Below are positions 37,001 through 48,904 of a stretch of DNA of 64,000 nt, in pieces. A model generated the notes under the pieces. That model was given only the letters and a program-made list of their open reading frames with translations. It searched no databases and had not been told where the DNA came from. The position numbers and the translations under genes were made by a program. Every line of letters begins with the position of its first letter. The first letter of the stretch is position 1. Source of the stretch: Apophysomyces variabilis (taxonomy: Eukaryota > Mucoromycota > Mucoromycetes > Mucorales > Mucoraceae); NCBI GenBank assembly GCA_002749535.1, contig MZZL01000402.1, positions 338,508 to 402,507 on the forward strand, read 5' to 3'.

Positions 37001-40000
37001 TAATACGTGTAATCTAGATTCCCATTTTCAGTCATTGTACGCTGGCACAATTGGCTTAGGAGCTCACGGCATTTGCCCTGAACAACCAGGCTTTTCAACT
37101 AAGGCATGACAGCAATAGCAGTTACGATAAGAAGACGCTTCCGACCACACCTATCTGTCGCTATAAGACGTCGCAAACGTATGTCGAGCGGTAGCACATA
37201 TACACCTATTTGTCACAAAGTGGAAATATAGCTTTTAGCAAACTTGGTTTTATTCGATTCAGGGTTTGATTGATTCACATGGGTGGCAAAACATGGGGAT
37301 AGGAAGCGGTTGATAGGAACTTGAAAAATACCCTCCGACAAGCGAAATTTTCACGGAGCCTTAAAGTTTCGTGTTCAAAGTGATTGTCGGAGAGATCATA
37401 GGGTTAAACGTTTTGCAACTTCTTTTCTACCGAAAGCATTTCTATTCCATACCTCATTTTGCCGCTCTAAGAATTACGGAGTACTAAACTTCGAAAGACA
37501 GTCGTAAAGCGAAACAGAAAGAAAGAAAGAGAAAGAGAGAGAAAAAGGTAAGTAAGAAGTATAAAAATATTCTTATCGCCGACTTTATTATGGATGTTTC
37601 TCATTAGTTTCAAAAAATGCAAGAATAGCAAAAACACGAACAGCCGAATGCAAGGGCAATAGATAGTTAAGCTCTTTAGGTAGGGAGCGCATAAGGTCTC
37701 ATACTAAGCACTATGCATCGATTATCTTCATATGGGTTGGCTACTTAGGAAAGAAACAAATTCATGCCCTTTTTAAGTTTGCCTTTTCTTTGTTTCATTC
37801 TGCGGGGAAAGCCCCATTTTCTTTTCCTTCTCGTCGTGCCGTCCTGTCATCATATCATTCATCTACCGCCCACGTTGCGTTGAAGATAAAAATAGGTTTC
37901 GGTGGCGAACTTTACGCGTAGCAAAATGATTACAAATAACAAAAAAAGAACTTGATGCTGGTACAAGGACAGGCTCGTCAGAGAGAAAGAGAGAAACATA
38001 TTAAGCTTGAAAAAGGCGAAGAACAAAAAAAAAAGATTTTCTTGTTTCACAAACGGAGCATCTGAGAAAGTCGGTGAGCGGGCTCGTTATCAGATGGTTT
38101 CTCTTATCAGATTTCGGTACTTTTTCTTGCAGCCGTCTATGCGTGGCTATTTCGTTCACATGCATTTACATTGGAACTTCTTTGAACGAAGCAGATGAAA
38201 TAGTTTATTACTAAGTACATCGACACCGAATGACGGGCCAGCACAAAGGACATATAGTCATGTGTGTCTAGGAGACGTGTCTCTAAGGCGACCGTTCTCT
38301 CTTTATTTTTGACGGGTTGCACAACTGCAGCACAACTCATTAACATAATGTCGTACGTCGGCTAAACAAAGTGATGATCGAAATTTCCGCTTTATGCGTG
38401 GATCCAATTATAGGCAGGTTCAGAAAAAAAAATTTCCATCTGATAAGAAGTCGCTGCAAATCAATGCTTCATTGATTGGACCAAAAAGCACTAAAAAGAT
38501 AAACGTGAAAGATACATCAGCAAAAAAGCTGGTCGTAACAGCTCGCTAACGTCAGCACGTGTCAACAGAAATGCTAGGTTGGGGTAACACTACGGTATCG
38601 TTCAAAGTGGGCGAAAAAAAAGAGAACTCATTTGTTTGAGAGCTGAGACTAAACGGCCTTTGTGTCGCTGTCGGACATTCTGGCGATTACCCCACTGCGA
38701 GTTCCCATTCCAAAACCTTCTCTGGGTTCATGGCGTTCAAATCATATTTACTTTTCTTTTGTCCTTTCTTTCACAGAGAGAAATAGAAATAAACTTGTGA
38801 GAGAGTATACAATAACTGAAGCATGTACATGAATAACTGAGAATAAAAAAAAGAGGGTTCATACGCAAGGAATGAATATGGGATAATGGATCATGTCATG
38901 AGAAAAATAAAAGAGAATAATAATGTAGAAAAAAAAAGAAAGGTACCGCGGTTGAGTGGCTCACAGCAGAAGAAGAACAAAAAGAGATTGGGGAGGATTA
39001 AAACATATAGACAAATTGAAAGAGAAAACTTTTCTATACAGAGTGGGAAAGAATGAAAGTATGAGAGTCAAGAGTGAGGGAGATGAATGATAAGCATATG
39101 TAACAATGAATGAGAGGGATGGTCTAATCCTCCTGTTAGGATCTATGAGTGTATGGTTTTGATCATTGGATCATGGGGAGACCGGACAGTGTTCTAAAAG
39201 ATAACGTGGCCAATCTTATTAGTACAAGGGAAAGAGAATATCGTAGAGAGCTAAGAGCAACATACTTGTCATATGCTTCTGGGAACCACAGACTGCGCAC
39301 TCAGCACCAGCTGTATTTGATGAGACCAAGACGTTTTCGTTCTGACACATGATGGAGAAAACAGCAAAAAGAGAAAAGAAGCAATTTTCAGGTGGAGACG
39401 GGAATCGAATGACTTTCAGAATTTATAAGTGAATTTTGGGAACAGCCGTTTTCAGATAAACCGACAGAACCCTCTTTCTTTTTTTGACCTGCGTGAAAAG
39501 GGAATATCGGTTGCACGAAGCTTATCGAATAACATCAAATCATTTACCCTTGCTTTTTGAGTGTACGTGCCCATTAAAGACAAACAACCCCTTAGTTACC
39601 CAGCGCCTACAAACGCGCTCACACACATACATATACACAACACGAAAAGAAGAAAACTATCGTTCCCTCATCCGATTCGTTGTAGCTTATCCAGCATTCA
39701 ATCGCCATTGGACAATAAAGGCAACATTTTTAGTCAATAGATTGTTTTTTATCTGATTGACACGTGTCTCTTATTTTTTGATTTCTTTTGTCGAAAGGAG
39801 AACAAAAGAGAAAAAGAAACGAATTACTCGTAAAATTCTCATCTTCCACGTGTTGAACATCGGAAAATTCCGATGCTATCGACAGAGACAGGGTAACACG
39901 AATTGAGGGAGTTCTTCGCGCAATCCCCGAAGCATAGTATTGGACAGCCAAAACACATAAAGACAAGACATCTAGATGATTCACCAACATCCCCGAAGCC

Positions 40001-40324
40001 ATGGTCCTTACGGCCTCTCTATCTCTAATTCGCGTCCATATTAACATGCATCTCTCTCTATTCTGCTAAAATCTTTCAATGTCTAATTTTCAATGGGGGA
40101 AGTTGATTTTTCGACTACAGCTGTTTCCATTTTTTTTCTTTTTACTTTTCAAACCGTGACAGCTCCGAAAAAGAGAGAATAAAATCGATCCCCTATCGTG
40201 TGTTTCTCTCGGCTTTCTGCTTCTTCTGATTTTCTTTAATCTATCATTCTTTTCTATCTCTCTTGTTTATCTGATAAACGATTTTCAGAAAGGGAAAGCT
40301 CTCGATTTTATTTAGGTAAATGCC
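34028..40324. other. Long gene-poor block
   Basis: About 6.3 kb without a supported gene. Many short frames exist (for example 34400-34654, 35655-35975, 36222-36452, 39149-39352), but none has a domain, splice context or clear coding pattern. The part from about 37490 to 39130 has a strong purine (GA) bias on the plus strand, including GAAA repeats at about 37508-37548, as in long untranslated or non-coding transcribed sequence. Pyrimidine tracts dominate about 40100-40300, next to the gene at 40325. Confidence 0.4.
37508..37548. repeat. GAAA/GA simple repeat
   Basis: Runs of GAAA and GAGA units on the plus strand inside the purine-rich stretch. Confidence 0.7.
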
Positions 40325-41390
40325 TCAATCACCACAGATAGCCATATTCGCTAAGTGAGAAGGAAAGTCAGTAAGACCATCCTTTTTCGCTTCTTCGTAC
40401 TCCAGTTGCTTTTTGAAGCGTGCCATGGCCCCCGCCATGTCTGATTCTCCCTCTAGATATTCGATCAGACTCAACTGCGCCCGTGTATGCATGCGCATTA
40501 GCTCATCTTGTTGACACTGTGCTTCAGGAGGGGGTCGATCCGCTGTGCCTGTCGTCTGGTTTTTCTCCAGCGTTTGCAATCGATCTTTCAACTGCTGATT
40601 TTCTTTGAGAGCTGACTCCAGACGCTGCCATGCAGATGCTAACTCCATCTCTAACATGGTTTTCTTGACTTGTTTGATAACTTTATCTCTCATACCATTT
40701 CTTGAGGGTGCACAATCCGGCGATTCAGGCGGACTAGGTGGCGCTATTCGTTTTTTTAAGGGGGTTTTCGTGAAGCCAACTACGTTTACGCAGATCTGAC
40801 CTACCTGCTGATGGGCTTGGCTTTGTCAAACTACACTCAGAGAATGGGTAGGAAAACCGTTCTGAAAACGAACTATCTGTATCCTTCCTGTTCTGCGGAG
40901 TTGAATCGGTGGAGTAGGGTCCTTGGTAGGCCGACTGGCTGCGTAACGAGGCTCGTTCGTAACTATGTAACACCGCTTCCAAAAATGAATCGTTATCGTC
41001 GATTGAACGCTCGCTGGCAGTGTCGGACTGGAACGCGATGTTCTGCATGGTACTTTCGGAGGATATAGATAGGTTGATGCTGGTGCCACAGGCCCGCAGC
41101 GCTTCGAGGATCTCCGGGATCACGACGGCTTGTTCTTCCTCTTCTGGAAAGGAGAATGGGCGACGGGTTGGAAATCTGGGCGTACTCTCTGCTGAAACTA
41201 GTGTATGTTCACTTGTTGGAATGGTAGAGTTTAGGGAGTGGGATGGAATGAAAGAAAGAGAGGCTGAACCTGCAGTCTCTTTTAAGGAATCGTTCCATCG
41301 TCGTCGGCAAAATCCACGCTGGTAAAACGGTTCATGTGTATCACCAGCAAGTCGATGATGTACTTTGTTGAGTAGCTTTTTGAAAACCAT
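40325..41390 (-). CDS. Unnamed coiled-coil protein with conserved C-terminal helix module (paralogue A)
   Basis: ATG at 41390 (MVFKKLLNKVHHRLAGD). Long serine-rich, probably disordered N-terminal part with a short PFSFPEEEEQAV motif, then a Pro-rich stretch (RIAPPSPPESPD) and a C-terminal coiled coil (TMLEMELASAWQRLESAL, ENQQLKDRLQTLEKN). This leads into QQDELMRMHTRAQLSLIEYL and EGESDMAGAMARFKKQLEYE. Stop at 40325. One intron of about 55 nt near 40765-40825 is needed to connect the frames; its exact limits are uncertain. The C-terminal 70-80 residues are strikingly similar to the gene at 55510-56507. No known domain is recognised. Possible scaffold or adaptor, but this is guesswork. Confidence 0.65.
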
Positions 41391-42595
41391 AGTTATAAGA
41401 TAAAGTACAGATAAAGGTTAAAGAAAAGAGAATCAAAGACCAAGAGAAAGGAATACGGGATAAATGGTCAGTGCTAAAATGAGGGGGAAGATCGGACTGT
41501 CTCGCTATTTGGACCCTGATCCTTTTGAACTATCACCGAAATTTATCATTGACTTACCATACATTAATGTAGAATTTACGTAACCAGGACCATCCAACAT
41601 AACCAAAAAATTCTCTGTAAACACGGCCAATAACCACACAATTAATTAACTGATTTTCAGTGATGTACAATATACTAACTGATACCTCTCTTTATTACGC
41701 ATTCAAGATTAAACGCATTTTGTATGGCTTCCATTACATGTTGGGAACAAATGTAAATGGTTCGAATTATAACATCACACACTATGTGATCGCTCTTTAC
41801 TCTACGGAATATTATTTAGAACAAGTTACGAAAGTAATTTGATGGGAACCGAAAAGGACTACGGTTGGTCGCACAGTTGATATCGAAAACGACAATGTCT
41901 TATCTTCAGCACGGTCAAATGTATGTGCGCTCAATTCCATAACTGCCTGTCGTTTTCTCCATGCTTACAATACACGTACAAGTAATGCCTTTTCTATGCA
42001 TACAGTGGTCATTTCTACTCCTCAGTCAGAGCGATACTTTAAAATTAGTAACTTTAGCTGTAACTATTCTTTAGCTAATTCTGTTCTCGATATACCATTG
42101 ACAAATCCGTTTCCTATTAAAAAAAGGAATGGGATTTCTATTTCGTTTGCTACGTTGTTTGTATTTGCTATTGCAAGGTTACGATTCTCTCACAACACTA
42201 CTACTTATAAACACATTGTTATATGCATACTGCCTATTTTGGAGTTATTACACAACAGATTAGGTTCATAGACTTCAGTAATATTTGTTTCCCTGAATGA
42301 CCCCTTTATAATTCAGCCTTTTCAGGAAACTGTGACAGGCGGTCATTGCTGCTAATTTTTCTTAGTAGCGTTAGCATTTCTCAGTTATGAAATTCTTTAC
42401 TCATAGGAGGTTTGGATGTATACCAAGGATCTGATTACTGACCTAAGGATGTCACTAAATTTGAAAACCTTGTTGCCAGTGAACTTTGGCGATTTAATCT
42501 TCTTTCTCAAACGGTCATTGCAGTTTGGCAGAAATTGATATCTTCTGCATTTCCCGAAAATGATTTCGCAACCTACGAAAATCAAAGACGCAGGC
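41391..42595. other. Intergenic, no supported gene
   Basis: About 1.2 kb, AT-rich. Frames at 41660-41842 and 41996-42271 have no support. Confidence 0.4.
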
Positions 42596-42795
42596 CATTG
42601 AAATTTATATATGCTTCTTACATTCGCTTGGCGGGTAGCTGGGTATGGCGCCGTCAGTTTTCTGACAGGTATGTAAAATTGATCAACTCAAACTCTTATA
42701 ACACGACAATTAATATGATTTGTTAGCGTCAAGCTCAGTTTCCAAAATGCGACAAGTGAATTTGCAAGATGCGAGTTTAATTTTGGGAAATAAAC
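42596..42795 (-). mobile_element. MITE-like repeat, copy 2 (inverted relative to copy 1)
   Basis: Reverse complement matches 24569-24766 over its whole length with scattered substitutions and one-base indels. Long shared blocks include TTGACGCTAACAAAT, AATTGTCGTGTTATAAGAG and TTACATACCTGTCA, and both inverted-repeat arms are kept. Non-coding. Confidence 0.6.
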
Positions 42796-44671
42796 TACCC
42801 CTCTGCAATCACTAAGTTATTGATGAACCCCACAAAACTTTCATGACTGTTCAAAAAACGGATATTTTTAAAAGTTATAAGCTTTTATTGATAGATAGCA
42901 TGTTCTGAAATAATCGTACCAATTAACGAAATTTGTAACCACGATGAACAAGGCCTTACTGTGCGTGAGACAGTCTCTTGCTTTGTTAGTGAAGTGCGGT
43001 CTATCACTAAAACACTAGCATGTAAATAATATATATAGCTGGATTCATATGGAAATAGACTGCTTCAGAAGCATGGCTTATCAAAGAATGTCAAGTTCTT
43101 GATTGACAGATTTCAGGCAGACGATTTTTTTTTTGCACAAGCTTTTTATCTCGGTAGTACCCGTAACAATTCGCGCCACTCTGAGATATCACCCACTTTA
43201 GATATCAACATCCTTAGAACAAGTATAAAAAAGAAAGGTACACTTGGAACCAAAAGGTGATTGCGGTTGACCATCACTGCACAGATCCAATGATGGCAAT
43301 TATGTTTCCCGATAATAGATTAAAGTTACTATCAAATACATATATTTAAGAGACAATTTATTCTAGACTAACATGAGCCAAAATGACCCGCTAAGTCATG
43401 TACACATTATTAGCCAGTAATTGTATGGAATTCGGGCTCTAATCCTGCAATATCGCTACACCCATGTGTTTTAGAGGGAATTGACTCAAATAGCAGTATA
43501 ACACCATCAATACATGACACAGAGAATACCTTTTGTGTGGTCCCTGTACACAACAAGATTCAGTCCCTAAATTAGCGGCAATCCTCATTGTCACTAGTGT
43601 GTGTCTAGTGAAATAGCCGTCTGACCGAAAGTTCGCGGAAGTCATTGAGAGCCCTACATCCCAATACAACATCATAAACCCCATCTTTCTTTTTCTAACG
43701 GCATCACTGCTTTTTAATCTCAGGGGTCGTTTAATTGCAGCAGTAGAAGACAGAAAATGGCAGGAATGATAGTCACTGTGTATAACGGAAAAGAATCGAC
43801 AAATACACCATTTTATGAACCTTATCCTGCATGGTGCCCCCTTTATCGTCCGTGCACCGGTGAAACCTGACCTACAGGTGCCGATAACACAGGCCCTCTG
43901 TGTTACAAACGATCTGTCTAATCTAGTTGAACTGGAAATTGATCGACTGAACCTGAATAGCGTGTCTCTTCTCTGGTTCAACTGCTGGACGATTGTACTA
44001 ATTACAAGTAGTTGTACTTATCTCTGCCATTACAATCTACTGCTTTGTCTCAACATCACCAGAATTTGCTCCACCAGTTGATCCGAGAAGATAACCGACG
44101 CAGTATTGATTTTACTGTCCATTTGTAGAAACGCTTCAGACGTGTGCAAATGTTATAGCATATTGAATATAGATGCACATTCCCTGAAACTTATTGCGTA
44201 AGTAAAAGTATTGCTGACTTATACCCCACCCAAATAATAAGGTAACAAAGTATTAGTAAGCTCGCTATATAGATGCATAGGTCTTTTCTGGGAAAAACTG
44301 CAGGTACCGAAGAAGAAATAGTGACAATTTTTTGTTCTATGTAAGAAGTGTAAGGTGAAGATAATGAACGATGATCACAGAGATCGTCTTGTGCAGTTCA
44401 TACCAGGAAAGAGCTAAGGTATCCTCTTCTTTGCTTCTGAATGCAAGTCGTTTTGAGCTGATAATTACAAAATAAGCGTGGCAGGCCTCAGTGCCCACCA
44501 TTTTACTTACTTACACTTTAAGCAATTTGATCACTTTAAACAGCTTGCATGATTTGTCTAAATTTGGAACGATGTTTTTTTGTGACATGGGCCGAAAAAG
44601 GAATTAGACAGAAACTAACTCTCTTTCTGTTATACTTTACGCACTTCTTCTTTTTCTTTCTTTTGCCCACT
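42796..44671. other. Intergenic, no supported gene
   Basis: About 1.9 kb. The 180-codon minus-strand frame at 43439-43981 is long, but it starts with TTG, is rich in Cys/Arg/Ser without pattern, and the opposite strand is also partly open, so it is likely non-coding or very decayed. Confidence 0.35.
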
Positions 44672-45827
44672 ATGTTTTATCCAGATACCGACCAACGGAC
44701 GCATACCTTTCACGCAAAACGCTCTTTTACACGCAAATTCTGTGGATGTATGTCCCTTCGTGCAGGTTGCGCCGTTGCCTGTGGCATATGGATCGTAAGG
44801 CCATTGAAACAAAAGAACCCGTTAAACAATCTGTGCAAAAAGAGCATTATCAAAAAATGAATTAACAAACATCGTCTTTGTTCTTTCTTTCATATCTAGG
44901 GGATTAATTTATATGGAGCCATTCTAGCATTCCACAGCAAGAGTCGTAAGAAAGCAGAAAGGGTAGAAAACAAAACTGAATGCAGCTTCACTAATCAATT
45001 CCCGGAACACAGCTATCTTTTCTTATCTAGACTATTATGCATTGATCCTTCAAGGGGTCATTTGCCTTTTGTTTGCGGTCGCTGCCACTTTTTCTTTATT
45101 GGCTCTTTTCGCGGTACAGACAGAGAACAGAAAAAAAAAATAACCGAAGCAATCCTCCTCCAGTTGGCTGATTTTCAACAAATGCTTCTCTAGGATCACG
45201 TTGTATTGTTACGTATTGCTCATCGTTCGATGTGGGTTGTAATCTTTATTTTCCTGGTGGATTTTTTCGCCAACATTATCGTGTTTGGTCTCCAACAACG
45301 ACAGTACAATAACTGGTGCATCAATACATCTCAGGCCATTGCGGGTGAAAAAGTGACCATGGTGTTCAATAACGGCACGCAGACAAACCTGGCGTTGACG
45401 TCCATCAGTTTGCAACCTGACAGTTACAATTGCTTTAAGCTTTGGCAAGATGAAATGAAATTTGCCATTGCTATTTTTTCCATCATGGCAGTATGTTACG
45501 TAAGTGAGATAAAGATTTTTTCGGGAAATTGCGATCAACGACACTCTGAACCTCATTCTCGATTAGATCTACTGGGCAACATGTCTTTGGTCTTATGCAC
45601 AGAAAATTCGCATGATTATGCAAGAACAAGATCCTCATTTCGATTTGCCTCAACCTTCAGGTCGAGTATTCTTTAATGCAAAGCCATCGAATGTCTCGAA
45701 TGCCACCACGGACATCACTGCCGCTACTATGACTACTCCCACTGCGCACGACGATAGACAACAGAGTTTGGCCCAAATTGTTGCAGGATTGTTTCAACGA
45801 CTGCGATCCGCAAAAGTCGGATCCTAG
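44672..45827 (+). CDS. Unnamed four-pass membrane protein
   Basis: ATG at 44672 (MFYPDTDQRTHTFHAKRS). Five exons, the first 44672-44794 and the second 44900-44945, joined in frame by GT-AG introns. Predicted helices: (1) GCAVACGIWIGINLYGAILAF, preceded by an FCGCMSLR cysteine motif; (2) ALILQGVICLLFAVAATFSL; (3) MWVVIFIFLVDFFANIIVFGL; (4) MKFAIAIFSIMAVCYIYWATC. The loop between helices 3 and 4 is about 65 residues with two Cys (NNWC, YNC) and NGT/NTS glycosylation sites, so it likely faces the lumen or outside, as in tetraspan proteins. A hydrophilic C-terminal tail of about 70 residues follows (QEQDPHFDLPQPSG). I know similar unnamed proteins in moulds but no function. Confidence 0.7.
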
Positions 45828-45969
45828 TCACATTTCTCATTTTTTAGTTTCTGTTGCCCGGTTCGACACCGAATGCATTGAACTGAAATAAAACGTTTTC
45901 TTTCTTTCTTTTTCGGTTGGTTGCTTCTATCTGAAAGTAAATGTACATTTGAGAGAGTGGTATGGTCAA

Positions 45970-46333
45970 CTACAGTGTATTGTCGGGAAAGTCGTTGTTG
46001 CTGGTCGTATTTTGAGCTGGATTGAAAGGGCTTTTTTCCAACTTCTCGCTAAGGTGTTTCTGTATCGCCCCGTATTTTGCCACACAGCGATCGATGCACA
46101 TCATTTCGCCTTTATTCAGGTCACCTTCATGATACTTTATAGGTATGCATTTCTTTTGACATGTCTCGAGAATTCTATGCAAGCATGGAGAAGCGTTCAG
46201 CCTGCATTCCCCGACACCGAATAAAGCGCATGTACCTGTTGTATAACTGCATAAACTGATCGACCTGTTGTTCTGCCAATATCAGGTTGTCCGGATTGAC
46301 GTACGTCTGAGAATAGCTCGACCACATGCTCAT
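45970..46333 (-). CDS. TIM10: Mitochondrial intermembrane-space chaperone TIM10
   Basis: Small Tim protein that with Tim9 ferries hydrophobic carrier precursors across the intermembrane space. Two exons, 46236-46333 and 45970-46174, with a 61-nt intron (AG|GTACAT...CATAG); 100 aa. Twin CX3C motif: CQKKC and CIDRC (spacing 16), forming the two disulfides of the fold. The stretches QQVDQFMQLYNRILETC, IPIKYHEGDLNKGEM and VAKYGAIQKHLSEKLEK match Tim10 rather than Tim9. The ATG at 46333 (MSMWSSYSQ) is used; a frame extending 5' starts with GTG. The N-terminus is a little longer than in yeast Tim10. Confidence 0.9.
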
Positions 46334-46753
46334 GGCGAAGAAATGGTACGAACGGAACTTTCGAAAGTTGTTTGCCACCCTTTCTCAGAAGGTCGTGCCC
46401 TCCGCGAAAATGATACCATGAAAAAATGCGAGTCCCAACTTTTGCCATTATTAGGACTCCGCGCTGATGTGTGTGCAAAGGAATGCCGTGCCTGTCATCC
46501 ATCAAATTTGTGTTTCTAGTATAGTTACACTTACATCATTCCTTTTATTTTAGATGTGGTACGCCAGAACCACTAGCTTTCATCTGCTAGAAAGCAATTA
46601 AAAGGAGGCTTTGTTAGCCTTGACAAGACAAGGTATCGCCATTTGGGAAACTCCCTGTGGGGTGACTGCTATGCTTATTTCCTTTATTGGAATTTGACGG
46701 GCTCTGTCAATTGGCAAACCCCGTTTGGCCCTTTTGGTCTTTTAGCCTCCTCC

Positions 46754-47186
46754 ATGCCAAAAACAAACGATCAAGCACCCGTTCCATTAGCCGAGCCACA
46801 CATTCAGGAAAAGTTCAAGCGTCGACTTTATTCACCAGAATACGTCACACGGAACGTGCGGGCACGTCAAGTACAAGTATTATCATGGGCCATTACCTTG
46901 TGTAAGTCTTTCTAACAATGAACGGATTCTGATTAATTAAAACGAACGAATGCTAGCTGTGGCAGGTTATGTTGTCTTTCTAGCTGATTTCGGTCCTCAA
47001 GAACATTGTTTCTCTTCTGTAAGTGGAGTCAGAAATGCGACAGACAAGGACAGAAAAAGAAAAAGGACGAGTTGTAATGGCTTTTTTTTTATGTAGGTAC
47101 GTCGCTGGTTTGATGCGAAACGACAATCATTTTGGACATTATCACCACAAGAACGCGAGGATTTGAAAGATCAAGGAAAGCTCTAA
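46754..47186 (+). CDS. Unnamed small single-pass membrane protein (about 99 aa)
   Basis: ATG at 46754 (MPKTNDQAPVPLAEPHIQ). Three exons: the first ends in ITL with donor TTGT|GTAAGT; the second encodes SVAGYVVFLADFGPQEHC; the third begins after ATGTAG and encodes VRRWFDAKRQSFWTLSPQER, with stop at 47184-47186. One membrane helix (VQVLSWAITLSVAGYVVFLADF) lies between a basic N-terminal segment (FKRRLYSPEYVTRNVRARQ) and a charged tail. Small size, one helix and basic flank are usual for mitochondrial inner-membrane accessory proteins, but no family is recognised. Head-to-head with TIM10, about 420 bp between start codons. Confidence 0.6.
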
Positions 47187-47579
47187 TGGTTTACCACAAC
47201 ACACATACATATGCATATATGTACATGTATATGTTTGTATATACACAAGCGCAGCCTATGCTTAGATTATCTTGTTAAAAGAAAAGAAAAAAAATGTAAA
47301 AACACCGGAGTCTCTCTAAGTTCAGGGACAATGGATCTGGCTCCGTAACAATTTCCATTGCTGACGAAACACTGAAATGTGGGGTACAAAATCGTATCGG
47401 ATTGGAAAAAAAAATAAAAAGTAAATCTACTATTAGACGCTTTTCTTTTTTGGTTTCTTCTTCTTCTTTCAATATATGGATATAAAAGTGGACTCTATAA
47501 ACAACTAAGAATGGAAAATGATACAAAAAACAAAGATAGATAAACTAAGAAAGGAACAGAAAAGGAAAAAAAAAGGACG
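47187..47579. other. 3' flanks, simple repeats
   Basis: Alternating TA/CA sequence at about 47197-47245 (ACACATACATATGCATATATG and similar), then A-rich tracts. No gene seen. Confidence 0.5.
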
Positions 47580-48138
47580 TTAGGAAGTCAAGGTGGATAA
47601 AACGAGGGAACCACGATCATCGTCTTTTGCTGAATGGTAGGAGGGTGGCGGTAGGGTAAGTTCTTCGGATGGTTGATAGGGTGGTGGTGGTGGGGAAAAG
47701 GATTGATCAGCGCTCGAACGCATGGATGGTGGTGCTTGATCGTGTCGTAATGTCGATGGATTGGATGAGCTTTGTCTATGCGCGGCTAGGAATGAACTAG
47801 GTGGGATACCCACTGTGGATGGATTATAAGTGTCTTCGCCATGTAAAAGCTTTCGTCGTCGTCGGACAAACCAGAACCAAACCTAAATTGAAAGCCGTTA
47901 ATGAACAATGTTTTCGGGCGGAACGGGAGTTATAGTGTCACTCATTTACCCAATAAGAAGTGTAAATGCCCACCCATAAAGCAAGCACAAGCCATAATGC
48001 CCAGATAGGTGGTTGCTGGGTACGGCTATATAAGACTGGAAGCACAATAGCCAATAGCAGAAATAAGGCAACAAGACCATGGTGAATGAGTAGGTGCCAT
48101 GACGACCAATGAATACTTGCTAATGGTACCGGCGGCAT
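47580..48138 (-). CDS. Small two-pass membrane protein with PPxY motifs
   Basis: ATG at 48138 (MPPVPLASIHWSSWH). Two exons joined by an intron of about 62 nt (TGG|GTAAAT...TTTAG) near 47886-47948. Two helices: LLIHHGLVALFLLLAIVLPV and PIWALWLVLALWVGIYTSYW, followed after the intron by VWFWFVRRRRK, a basic stop-transfer. The cytosolic tail of about 95 residues is Ser/Pro-rich with two PY motifs (PPPPPY and LPPPSY) near its end, docking sites for WW domains of NEDD4/Rsp5-type ubiquitin ligases. No family recognised. It lies next to and on the same strand as another PPxY membrane protein. Confidence 0.65.
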
Positions 48139-48904
48139 CTCCGAAAGTGTAGGAGAGGGGAAGAGAAAGAGAGAGAGGAAGAAGGTAGACGAAGAAACAG
48201 GAAAAAAAAAGAACAAAATACAAAGAGGAATAAGTAAGTAAATGACAAAAAGAGTGAGAAAAGAAAGAGAGAGAGAGAGGGGGGGGGGGAGAAGGGAAGG
48301 AGAGGAGAGGGAGCGACGTGCGCATTGGTAACAAAACCTTGGTGCGTTTAATTTTTCCTATAGATCACGAGTTCTGCAGCCCCCCTTCTTGCCCTACCCC
48401 TTGCCTTTTTACTATTTCATATGGATGTTGTTGGCTTGGGCACCTTCCAATCGGATGGCATCATTGGCCTAGGCTTTGCTTCAATGGAAACGATAAAATC
48501 TTGTTTTGTCTTGGACCCTGCGATAGCAATGTGTTTGTGTCACTCCAATGCGGTGTTAAAGATCTACTTTGTCCTATTCCATTTTATAAAAACTTAAAAA
48601 CTTTGTACTTGTTTTTCTGATAGTACTTCTGGACCCATCAACTCATGATCTTGGTTTGGTCCTTTTGATTCTAGCGGATCAAAAAAATAGTTCATCGACT
48701 AAAAAAGGGATCGATCTCTCTTTTTGCACGTTGCAAGTTTTTTTTCTTAGTTTTAAATGCAGATGCATATATTGTGCTTCCCGTCCCCTAATGATCTGTT
48801 GCACCTAAGATCTAAGATTGGCGGCATCATCACGCATGCATCATGATAAAAATTTAGTAATGAAAAAAGATGGCGATTATATGATCTATAGATTTGGGTT
48901 TTTT
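48139..48904. other. Upstream region of small PPxY gene; GA repeat
   Basis: Contains GAGA repeats followed by a run of nine or more G (about 48266-48291), read on the minus strand as a CT-rich leader before the ATG at 48138. Such pyrimidine tracts are common in fungal promoters/5' leaders. No gene in the rest. Confidence 0.45.

Noticed and set aside
43439..43981. 180-codon minus-strand frame in the 42-44 kb gap
   Set aside because: No ATG at the start, patternless Cys/Arg/Ser composition, overlapping open frame on the other strand; no domain.
45860..45890. GGTTCGACACCG resembling a tRNA T-loop
   Set aside because: No matching acceptor or anticodon stem at the right distance on either side.
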